A DNA stretch of 64,000 nucleotides from Saturnia japonica (taxonomy: Eukaryota > Arthropoda > Insecta > Lepidoptera > Saturniidae), in contig CM065313.1 in the NCBI GenBank assembly GCA_033032175.1, positions 15,291,327 through 15,355,326 on the forward strand, written 5' to 3'. This document shows positions 48,831-59,200 of the stretch, piece by piece. The notes under the pieces were generated by a model. It did not search any database. It was not told the origin of the DNA and was given only the letters and a program-made list of their open reading frames with translations. Numbering within the stretch: position 1 is the stretch's first letter; the number at the start of each line of letters is the position of its first letter. Both the position numbers and the translations under genes were made by a program.

Positions 48831-49799
48831 ACCAAAAAGTTCGCGATATCTTATCTTTGCAATACTGTGAAGCTGTGGAATTGTATTCCCTTTCTCTTCA
48901 AGTGTAACGTGAAGAGACATTTCAACTCACACATACTAACTTATTAGCTAACGCTCCAATGGAAAACCAAGGAGCAAACGCACAGTAAATTTTCTGTCTC
49001 AGGAAAGTGATATTTTCTGTGATAGTCTGACGAAACTCAAAGAACTGTGGAAATATAAGTGGCTAGTTTAAATTAGCAAATTTGTATATGTTTCTATGAA
49101 CTAAATAAATAAATAACACGACAACGACGAACAACGTTGGATTGTCGATATCTCATCAGACACAATGAGATTACTTCGATGTGCTACTACAAAAAAATCA
49201 TGGTGGTGGCCATTTTCTATCACTCATATCGCTAACTACCATGAAACACCTATCAGCATATTCCGGCTACTAACCCTTGAGAGTGAGTCCCACTTGAGCT
49301 TATCTTTAGTGTATTAACATTTTTGATAGCATAGTCGTGTAATATTAAATGAGGTTAATAGACTTTGATTGAATACGTGTAATTGTAGTGTTGTATTAGT
49401 AGTAATATAAGTGTAATTAGTAAACAAACGAGCGAAAAAAACAGAATTAAGATAGGATTAAGTTAAATCAAATTTAGTTTACAATCACAAGTATGGTAAG
49501 TTCCTGTATAATCACAAATGCAATTTTATACTGAACACAATCTTATAGTACAGTTGAAATTTCATTTATTTTATTCAAACGACTAACAGTGAACTGCAGA
49601 TTAAGGTCAAAAGTTTTATCTCATTATTTTCTTCATACTGTGTTGCTCTCGTGTCTTATTTCTATATTTTATAATTACATACCGACTGTGAACATATCGC
49701 GCTTCTGGATTATAAACATTATTTAAATAATCGACCGGTTGGATTATATATTGATTTTCTCTTGTAAAAAAAATTCTTCATGATACATTTTTCTACTAC
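48831..49799. other. Unassigned DNA
   Basis: No gene or repeat recognised. Confidence 0.35.
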
Positions 49800-50070
49800 C
49801 TTTTTAACTCTCGACGCAGAGTTATGTTATAATTTTAACATTTGTGTATCTGTATGTCTGTATCATCGTAGCTTCCAAACGGCTGAACCGATTTTGAATA
49901 AATTTTTTTGTTGTTTCAAATATGACTTGGTTGAGAGTGTTTTTTGAAGATTATCAGCTCTTTTCTAGTTGATGAATGTACCTGAGCATCTTCTATATGT
50001 CTAATCGAGTGGAAATTTGATATTATGTTACCTTAATAATATTAGAAGATGGTAGTCTTTACGTATTGAC
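49800..50070. repeat. Lepidopteran repeat remnant
   Basis: 'gacgcagagttatgttataa' followed by 'gcttccaaacggctgaaccg' is a common lepidopteran repeat layout. Confidence 0.45.
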
Positions 50071-50869
50071 TAAAAGGTTTATATGTATTTCTAATAATTT
50101 CGAAATCAAACATATTTGTCACTGAATTTTATTAAATGTTGCGAAGGCAAAAAATTCCAGTCATGCCTCAGTAAAATAAAACCAAATACAGTCTCATTAT
50201 TATTCAAACTCCGTTGTGTCATGTAAACATATAAAAAGAGAAAAACAAATTCTAAGTCCTCGAACGTAAAAAGAATAACATTTTCCTATACGCAGAAAGC
50301 TTTGTCAGAAGAAAGCACCGAACTTTTTACGCTGAACAAAAACTTTAAACGTTTAGGTATTACCTAACAAAGGCGAAACCGTTTGTGTCGGCGAAAATGC
50401 TCTTTTTATACAGACAGTGTGATACAAAGTGACGTTTTATTTAAACATTATGTAGGTACCTACTTAGATATAAAGATTTTTGAACTTGAACAAAGCTTTT
50501 TAGATTAGTAAAATTTCTTATAGAGTTCTTAGTAAAATGAAAAAGCTAATGGGTTTAGAAGTAAATTATTCCTGAATCGCTAATGTAAAAAGGGCACTGA
50601 ACTTTTTATTAAGTACTTTTTTATATAGTTTAAAACATGCATTATATAAAAATTGTTTTAATATTTGAAATAGCGTAGATAGAGAATTCTATAGAAGGGT
50701 TAGCTTTAAATAAATAAAATGAAACTAAATTATTGAATAACGATCAGAGACATAAACGTTGATTTACATTATGCAACTTTATTTATAGTAATATAATTAA
50801 ATCAAGTTTTTCCTACATTTCCATTAACCAACTTTTTTTTATTAATAATAGGTTAACGTTTTACCACAA
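50071..50869. other. Unassigned DNA
   Basis: Nothing recognised. Confidence 0.35.
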
Positions 50870-50962
50870 TCTCTTTCCAAGACCGGTGAAGTTATCAAAT
50901 CTTTTAATAGCTTCGGGTCCCATAAGGCTAACAGTATTATGGTCCGATCAAAAAAAAAAACA
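50870..50962 (+). repeat. LINE 3'-tail fragment with poly-A
   Basis: 'accggtgaagttatcaaatc', 'gggtcccataaggctaacag' and an A-run (about 50950-50960): same family as 7390-7485 and in the same orientation. Confidence 0.55.
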
Positions 50963-52455
50963 ACCACAATCTCATCAAATGATTCATGACGCATTGAAAT
51001 TTTTTTAATACAATAAATTTGTCTAGAAAGAGGACTGGCTGTTAATTGTGGCTACGGAAAAACACCGATAGATCTTTGGCAGCAGGTTTTCGAATTGATT
51101 GCTATGTTTTTGTTCACTGAAAATTCATGCTAATTGTGGTATTAGCCGTGACATCTGTCAACACGGTCTCACAACACAACCACCGAACCATCAGCTCTTC
51201 CAAGTTCTAAAATCAACAACGACGTATTTAATATCGTAGCTTGAAATTATTCAATTAAAATAATTTAAAGTATTTAAATTAAGTACAAATAAAAGCGAAC
51301 CCCGCGGCCGTCGCGATATTTACATATAAGTACAGATTGTAGAGGTCCTCTGAGTTAATTACATTTAAGTCTCTGAGTCAGAAGAGAAGCAACAAGTTAC
51401 AGTTGCCCTCGGGAATCTTGCACAAACAACAACTCAGAGAGAGTACGGAAAATTAATTATCGTTGTTAAATGACAACACTGGCACGATGACATAAAGCTT
51501 TTCTAATTCTGGTTAGTATTGTAATATGATAAATGAAAACTATTTGTAATATATTTTTCTACTTATATTACCACATAAGTACTACTTTTTTTAAATATGC
51601 ATATAACTCATTTTTATCTTAATTCTATGTAAATTATATTTTGAACTTTTACGCTTTTTTCATATGGCTTGACATTTTACTTATTAAAGATATTTATTGA
51701 AAATTATATAATGATTTCGCGTTACAATGGCGGGAAGGGGGTTCGAACAATGCGTTACATAACATTGTTTTTTTAATTTAAATAAAAAAACTAGGCAATT
51801 AAAATTTCCTAAGTTCGCAACCCTTTTCGTTTATGTTTTACGGGAATCCCTCGACTGTATTGTACATCATTATTATTTTGTTTTCGTTGTCAGTATTTGT
51901 AGTAAATACTGCTGTATTATGTTGAAATAAACTTTATTTCTATTAATACAAATAAATTAAAACACAACGTGTGTACTCGAACAATATCATTGTTACAAGA
52001 GAAGGATCTAGGCGGTATTGCCAAATCAACAAAATACAAAATGTAAGACAAGTCAAAGTTGCCTGGTGAATAAAAATAAAAAACTAATATTCATGGATTG
52101 AACAGTCTTCGTTAGTGTGTACGCAGTCAAGCACATTGTTGTAGTCAGTGCTGGTTAAAGTGAGTTTATACTGTAATGTCCTCAAAACAGAAGAAACAGA
52201 GATATGCAAAAATAAAAAATCCAATGAAATCAAGTACTGATAAACGTATTTACACTAATAAGTATACGAATTTTGGAAAAATCTCACGTGAGATTAGGGG
52301 GAGGGGTCGAGCCAAATCTCACGAAATCTCAACAAAGGGGGAGGAGGGGTCGAAAAATCGCCAAAATCACCTCACCTAATTAATGGACACCCCCTAATTG
52401 GCCAAAACATAAAAACTTTATATTAAGCTTAATATTACTAGATTTATCGAAAAAA
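50963..52455. other. Mostly unassigned DNA
   Basis: A 67-codon lysine-rich frame at 52176-52379 has no recognised family. Around 52285-52355 two imperfect copies of 'agggggaggggtcga'-type sequence lie next to 'ctcacgtgag'-type palindromes, probably part of a mobile element. Confidence 0.4.
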
Positions 52456-52680
52456 TATTAAGCCGCCTCCACAGGCTTGGCGTTTGCCACAAACACCAAA
52501 CACGTGACAAACACCGACCACAATCACCAAACACAAACACGGCATCCCCATGCTTGGCGAACGTGTTAGTATATTCCGGTTAGGCAAACATGGCGGACGT
52601 CGAGCTTGTGGCAGCGATTACTTTCGGGTTGACCTATTTTTATTTTAAGAAAAGGCAAAATGAAATTGAACGAAAAAATA

Positions 52681-53052
52681 AATAATAGTTTAAAAAAACA
52701 AAAAAAATCACGCTTTCATAAAAAATCCAACTAAAAAACAGAAAATAAAATTTAATAAATTTGATTAAGTACAGTTTAAAAAAAATGAATGTACATTATT
52801 GTAAAAAAGCGTGGGGTGTATTCAAAGCGCTTTTTAAGATATTATATTAACGAAGTGATGATTCTTCTACTCATTAACTGTCAATAAAATGTTTATAATT
52901 ATTGACACTATGCACCCCACGCTTTTTTACAATAATGTACATTCATTTTTTTTTACACTGTACTTAATCAAATTTATTAAATTTTATTTTCTGTTTTTTA
53001 GTTGGATTTTTTATGAAAGCGTGTTTTTTTTTTGTTTTTTTAAACTATTATT
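52681..53052. repeat. Long near-perfect inverted repeat (138-bp arms)
   Basis: 52681-52818 and 52913-53052 are reverse complements with only a few mismatches and small A/T-run length differences. The spacer is 94 bp. The inner arm ends read 'gcgtggggtg' and 'caccccacgc'. A transcript across it would fold into one long hairpin. Confidence 0.85.
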
Positions 53053-53273
53053 TATTTTTCATTTTTTAGTTAAATTTTTTAAACTATAAATTATTTAGTT
53101 CGATTTGCTAACTATCAACCGCCCTTAATATGTACAAATGTGTTCCGATTGTATCTTGGTTAAGAACACATATTCAAAGATTTCTATGATGCCAATATAA
53201 ACAGCGAGACACATAGAGGTGCAACCTTATTTACATATACAGTCAGTCACATTAATGCTTGAGTATGGAATTT

Positions 53274-53549
53274 TCAATCCGTAATCACTCTACAAAATAT
53301 TATAATCATAGGAGCGAATCTGTTGGCGGCACCTGTTAATTTTGAGCAATCAAGTTCTTCAATTCGTATACCGTCCAAGGATCTTCCACGACTAAGTGCT
53401 ACATAAGCTTGTCCAGCAGCAAACAATCGCGGACCCAAATAAATGACTGCATGATCAACTGTATAACCTTGCATGCCCGAAAGAGTAAGTGTGGAACTGC
53501 ACCCATGCGTAGTTCGCGCACTAGCTCTATCTCTCTTACTCGTATGCAA
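53274..53549 (-). pseudogene. PIF1-like helicase C-terminal fragment
   Basis: The 91-codon frame holds the C-terminal helicase motifs of the PIF1 family: 'QGYTVDHAVIYLG' then 'FAAGQAYVALSRGRSLDGIR' and 'IEELDCSKLTG'. The Walker and DEAD-type motifs are absent, and just upstream the expected 'HKSQG' reads 'LSGMQG'. It is a decayed remnant. PIF1-like helicases in insect genomes are frequently carried by Helitrons and other mobile elements. Confidence 0.7.
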
Positions 53550-53710
53550 AGTATGCGGAAAGAAATTAATTAATCCTGGCGAATCTAATTAGGATAATCG
53601 AATGCTTTGATCGGATTATTGCATTGTCATCGACTTTTGATACGTGTGCAAAGTTTGAATTAAATCTGGTCATTCAAAGTAGGACAAAATCGAGCTCAAA
53701 GGGGTCGGTT

Positions 53711-53734
53711 ACATACATACATACATACATACAG
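53711..53734. repeat. (CATA)n microsatellite
   Basis: Five to six 'cata' units, followed by 'ggtgaagctaataaaagcgt', a sequence often seen at ends of lepidopteran repeats. Confidence 0.7.
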
Positions 53735-54043
53735 GTGAAGCTAATAAAAGCGTGTTAAAAAAAGGAAACGACGACGATGGTGGATGATAATTAATAAGAA
53801 TAATAACCACTAGCAACTTCGTCCGCCGCCCGCAAGCTCGCGCGTACAACTGATTGCTTACAAGCGTTTGGATACATCGCAAACATGTTTGTCGAACACC
53901 CTTTGATTTGTGCACAAAAACCGACATCGACTCCGATCACTGGCAAACACAAACAAAAACAGGCAAACACAAGCAAACACCTATCCACACGTTTGTGTTT
54001 GCTGTTTGCCGTTGTTTGCCAAGCCTGTGGAGGCGGCTTTATT

Positions 54044-54515
54044 ATAATACATAATAAAGTTGTTATGAAAACTTTTTTCGTTTTGTCTAACCGCTAAAGC
54101 ATTTATGTACCAATACGTTTTTATATAATATACTATTTTATTATATTTTTAACGTTCTAAAAGAACGAGAGCACTGGTCTAGGTGAACTTTGATCATTCT
54201 GAGTTAATTTTGACAGAAAATACATAATAAATTTAACACATTAGCAACTCGTGTTACAGCTACTCATAATAAAGATATGCCAGGATTATATCAATATTAT
54301 TTATAAACATTTTAGCAGCCTCCCCTGACTTCAGACACGTTAATTAGAATATAAAAATAAATAATAAAACATAGCTTACGTCACTCAGGGAGCACGTAGC
54401 TTTCTCTCTGTGAAAATATTTATAGATTCGGATCTGTAAGTACCTTATTTCAGAGATTACTTACTTCTTACAAATCTATTCACAAACTTTACTTCATAAT
54501 AATACTTTAATTAAT
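54044..54515. other. AT-rich DNA, no gene recognised
   Basis: Nothing recognised. Confidence 0.4.
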
Positions 54516-54803
54516 TTATAAACATAATATAATTAAAATTGTTGGGTTACCGTCACTTACCCTCTGCGTGAGGGAGGGGGGGCGTGACACTTCCCGGTTT
54601 GGACGGGCTATTTTGTTTGGCAGGATGCCCATCTCGTAGACACTGAACGGATGCCAGTATGGCAAGGTGGCGGCGAGGGGCCCGGGGGTGCAATAATGCA
54701 CGGCCGCTTGAGGTGCGGGGTTTTCAATTATTTTTTTTAAACTGACTATACGGTATTTACTCTTAGGCATGTTCCCTCCTCCTGGGAGGAAGGAAGGAAA
54801 CAT
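54516..54803 (-). other. Repeat-derived open frame
   Basis: A 95-codon GC-rich minus-strand frame starting at a near-palindrome ('catgttccctcctcctggga', 54769-54805). A related 'ctcccaggaggaaggaacat' occurs at the LINE coding/3'UTR boundary near 7212. Most likely mobile-element sequence; no protein domain recognised. Confidence 0.35.
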
Positions 54804-55210
54804 GCGTATGTGTATTTAGTGATTGGAAAAGTTTTTCTACACTAACTAGCGCAAAAAAAGAAAAAAAAATGTTATTTACGGAACCTATGTACCTACCTGT
54901 GAGGTGTGCACGTATGTAACATATGTGTGTGATATTTGTATGTGGGTAGCTAAGTGTTGCACGTATAGTGTCAATTGTATCGCGCGGGTGGCTGCCAGAC
55001 CCAAGGGCTTCACACCGAGGACCGGACCTAGGCTTGGGTTGCCGCTAGAGAGGGTGAACGTGGCGGGTTTGTGGGAGCGAAGTTGACCGTCCGTCCTCTG
55101 TGAAGAGAACGGTGGTTACGCGGGCGTGGGCGGTGGCGCGCTCTGTTTTGGAGAGACGGTGGAGTAGTACGCGTTAGCTTTCTCGACCTTATCGTCAGGG
55201 TCGGTAAAAA
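54804..55210. other. GC-rich, probably repeat-derived DNA
   Basis: CpG-rich patches around 54985-55190 lie directly upstream of a LINE tail. No domain is recognisable in the 60-codon frame at 54904-55086. Confidence 0.35.
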
Positions 55211-55465
55211 TGTTTTTTTTTAGAACTGACTATACTGTTAGCCTTAGGGTCCCTGGAGCCTCTGACGGCTTTTACAGCTTCACCGGACTTGGGGGCGAGC
55301 GCTTAGGGTACTCAGTCGCGAAAGTTTTAGACAACTCACTCACACGGGCGCCAGTGGCCGGACCTCGGCTTGGGCGGTTGTCGTGATTGCAAATAAGTCG
55401 CGATCAGACTAATTCCCTATTCGTAAATTGGAGCTAACTAATATATACTCATATGTCATATAACT
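55211..55465 (-). repeat. Jockey-like LINE 3' end, minus strand
   Basis: A T-run at 55211-55220, then 'gttagccttagggtccctgg', 'cttttacagcttcaccggac' and 'ttgggcggttgtcgtgattg': reverse complement of 7216-7476 along its length. 5'-truncated at about 55465, then AT-rich sequence. Confidence 0.7.
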
Positions 55466-55793
55466 ATATAACTCATATGTATATATAATATGTGAAAGTT
55501 AACGTACCCGATACGATTTCTCCGAGCTTAAGTAGTTTGGAGAGTTACCATATAGAGAGCCCCTGTTTTTATTCCATTTTTTATATCTATTTTTACTTAG
55601 GTCGCCCTGTTTACCGCTCTATATTTATTTCTCCATATAAGTTATCTATACAAGTTATACATCAAATTGTTCCTTATAGTAATTCCTATCTATTAAATAT
55701 CAATATATTATATACTTTTATCACATATTCCATACACAAGCAAAAACAATAGAATTTACGGGCAATAGATGTTCGTTCGTACATTAAATGTGA
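55466..55793. other. AT-rich flank of the BEL/Pao insertion
   Basis: No gene recognised. The last four bases, GTGA (55790-55793), are the target-site duplication. Confidence 0.5.
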
Positions 55794-55952
55794 TGTTCAC
55801 TCGTTTTAAAATACAATAAAATCAACATTTCACTGAATTTCGTTATTAGTTTTATTCCAAGATTGACATAGAGAGATCGATTAAAAGTGTGACCAAATTA
55901 ACATAAAAATTACACAGAATATTTTTCTTAATGATACCAATGTTTTCAAACA
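55794..55952 (-). repeat. 3' LTR of BEL/Pao element
   Basis: 159 bp, starts 'tgttcactcgttttaaaata' and ends '...ttcaaaca' on the plus strand; identical by eye to 61550-61708. On the element strand it contains an AATAAA ('ggaataaaact'). Confidence 0.93.
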
Positions 55953-56215
55953 TCTCGCCCACCAAGAACTTCGTTCTTAAATCAAATTAACAAACAAGAA
56001 AAAATCACCAATACCTACTTATTGATATAATTTAAATTCAATCAACATAATTACACAAAGTAATAAGCACATAAAATCAACAATCACACATCTAAGCAAA
56101 TTTATAAAGGCATGCATAAATATAATATACAAATGTTTACATACCAACTCTTTTTTTTATTATTGAAATTAGAAAAATTTACGGAACCTTTACAAATTTT
56201 AACACACTAAAACCT

Positions 56216-59200
56216 TTACTTAAACGTTTTATTATCATTTAAGAGGATACACAACTTGTTTAAAGAGCGTTTATATAATCCAAATTTAGTTTTCACTGTT
56301 ACAACTCTAGTTATACCGTCTAGACCTGTATGTTTTTGTATAATTTTTCCTAAAAGCCATTTTGCCGGTGGAACATTTTCGTCTCTAATGATAACAATAT
56401 CTCCTATATTTGGTTCATCTCCTTTAACTGACCACTTATATCTATTATTTAAAGTTATTAAGTATTCTTTAGACCATTTATTCCAAAATGAATTTACCAT
56501 TCTTTGACAAAACTTCCACCTACTTAGATTAGAACATTTATTAATTGAATGATCTTCATCAGGTATAGTGATAAGAGGTTCGCCCACCAAGAAATGTCCT
56601 GGGGTTAAAGGAAGTGGGTCGTTAGGGTCATCACTAATATATGATATAGGTCTAGAATTTAAACAGGCTTCAATTTGAGTTAAGACTGTGCAAAGTTCCT
56701 CAAATGTTAACGTTGAATCTCCAATAATCTTTTTTAAATGTGTTTTAGTTGATCTTACACCTGCTTCCCACAGTCCTCCAAAATTAGGGGCATGTGGAGG
56801 AATGAAATGCCAGGAGGTGCCTTCACCTGCCAACATCTGTTGAAATTCACTTGTTAGTTGAGATATATTCCTCTTATACATTTCACACAACTCTTTTTGT
56901 GCTCCTAAAAAATTGGTACCATTGTCACTGTATAAATTTTGACAATGTCCTCTTCTGGAGACAAACCTTCGAAAGGCAGCTATAAATCCTTTCGACGTTA
57001 AGTCTGACACAGCTTCTAAATGTATAGCTTTTGTTACCATACATATCAATAAGCATATATAGCCTTTATAAGACCTTGCACCTCTCCCAGGTGAAAATCT
57101 TATATTTATATGCCCTGTGAAATCCACACCGGCACTTTTGAATGGTCTGGATGGTGTAATTCGAGCCTTCGGTAGTTGACCCATAAACATGTTGTTATTT
57201 TGCTTTCTGTACCTAACACAAGTGACACATTCTCTGTATATCTTCTTCACTAAAATTCTACCGCGAGCTATCCAATACTTTGATCTTATATAATTTAACA
57301 TGATTTGTGGACCACCATGCAAGGTTTTAATGTGAGCATCCAAAGTTATTAACCTTGTTAAATGACTTTCATAAGGTAGAATTACAGGATGTCTTTTATC
57401 ATAGCTTTCTGGTGAATGAGTCACTCGACCACCTACTCTTAATATATCATTTTTATCTAGAATAGGACTGAGTGTATGCAGAATACTTTTCTTTGATACA
57501 TTTTCTTTACATTTTAAATCTTTTATTTCTTCTTCAAAATATAATATCTGAGTTGCTTTTATACAAATGTTAAGTACTTCCTCCATTTCTTTCGTAGTTA
57601 TAAATGTTATATTTTCTTTAGGTCTACTGTCTTTTGGTAATCTAAATTTCAAAATTCTTCGACAATATGATAAAATTCTTAAAGCCTTTTTTAAATTCGA
57701 AAACTTTTGCCAAACAAAATTCTCAATAGGTTTTACACCTGTGGCTAACAATTTTATAGGTTTAATCTCTTCTGTGGTTATAAATTCATTAAAATCTGTC
57801 TTATATTTATTCTTTTTAATTAAAAAATCAGGACCATGCCACCACATATCTAACTTAATCAAATCGCAGCTTGACAAACCACGCGAAGCAGGGTCTGCAG
57901 GATTATTATTTGTAGAAACATGATTCCACTGATGACTATCTAAGATGTTTAGAATGTCTGACACTCTATTGCTAACAAAAGTGGTCCATCTACTTGGTTC
58001 ACCTTTTATCCACGCTAAAACAACCGTAGAATCAGACCAAGCAAACAGATTAACTTTAGGTATTCCCATTATCACTGAAACTTCATAAATTAATTTAGCT
58101 GCTAGGACAGCTGCACATAGTTCTAGTCTTGGAATAGAAATTTGTCTATCAATTGGCGCAACTTTAGTCTTTGCAGACACCAAATGTACATAAATATTTC
58201 CTTTATTATCAATTACTTTAATATATACAACAGCAGCATATGCTGAACTAGATGCATCTGCGAAAACATGTAATTCACATGCATAATCTGTTCTATAATT
58301 AAGCCAACGAGGAATTTTTATATGCTTTGTGTTGCATAAATCTCTTTTAAAAGCAATCCACTCATTCAAAAGTTCAGAAGGAAGGATATTATCCCAGCTC
58401 AGATTTAATTTCCAGAGCTTTTGCATGAGAATCTTTGATATAACAATGACTGGAGCTAACCATCCTAATGGATCATACAGCCTACCTATATCCGACAATA
58501 CCTTTCTCTTAGTAACCACATCTTCAATACCTTCAATTTTATAATTATATTCAAAACTATCTGTAATTTTGTTCCAAGAAATTCCCAACACTTTTACTAT
58601 ATTGTCTGTTTTAAATATTATAGTCTCTGTATTTTTTTGTTTTTCACTTTTTATGTAGTTTAATAAGGTATAGCTGTTTGTACACCATTTCTGTAACTGA
58701 AAACCACCAGAGTTCATTAAATCATTCATTTCATTAAATATTTGTATAGCATCATTTTCCTCTTCACATCCAGTTAATAAATCGTCCATATAAAAGTCTT
58801 TTAAGGTTATTGCTGATGCAAGAGGAAAATTTTGTTGTTCATCTTTAGCTAATTGTTGAAGTGATTTTACTGCTAAATATGGAGCACAAGCTGTTCCAAA
58901 TGTAAGTCTCAACAAACGATAATGTCGTATTGTTTGGTTCGATTCTCGTCTCCAATATATTCTCTGGTAGTCTGTATCGTCTTCATGAACCAGAACTTGT
59001 CGATACATTTGAGATAAATCAGCTACTATACAATAAGGATGATATCTCCACCTCATCAATATATGACGGAGATCTTGTTGAATTTTAGGTCCAATTAGAA
59101 AAGTATCATTTAAGGATATGTTATTCGTACCTTTACAAGAGGCATCGTAGACCACACGAAGTTTCGTTGTTTCTCTGTCCTTCTTAATCACAGCATGATG

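Larger units (their letters stand above)
52460..54039. mobile_element. Terminal-inverted-repeat DNA element with palindrome and PIF1 remnant
   Basis: Perfect 22-bp inverted ends begin with 'aagccgcctccacaggcttg' (52460-52481 and 54018-54039). They are flanked by TATT on both sides (52456-52459, 54040-54043), a possible 4-bp target duplication. Just inside both ends are many short 'caaacac'/'ggcaaacac'-type motifs in opposing orientation, as in subterminal transposase-binding repeats. Inside lie a long palindrome (52681-53052) and a PIF1-like helicase fragment (53274-53549). No transposase is recognisable, so it is non-autonomous or decayed. Superfamily unknown. Confidence 0.7.

Noticed and set aside
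52176..52379. Lysine-rich 67-codon frame as a gene
   Set aside because: Its second half runs through repeated 'gggggaggggtcga' sequence; no family or splice support.
53274..53549. Functional PIF1 helicase
   Set aside because: Only the C-terminal motifs remain; ATP-binding motifs are absent.
54516..54803. 95-codon minus frame as a gene
   Set aside because: It sits in repeat-derived sequence related to LINE tails, with no domain; listed only as a repeat-derived frame.
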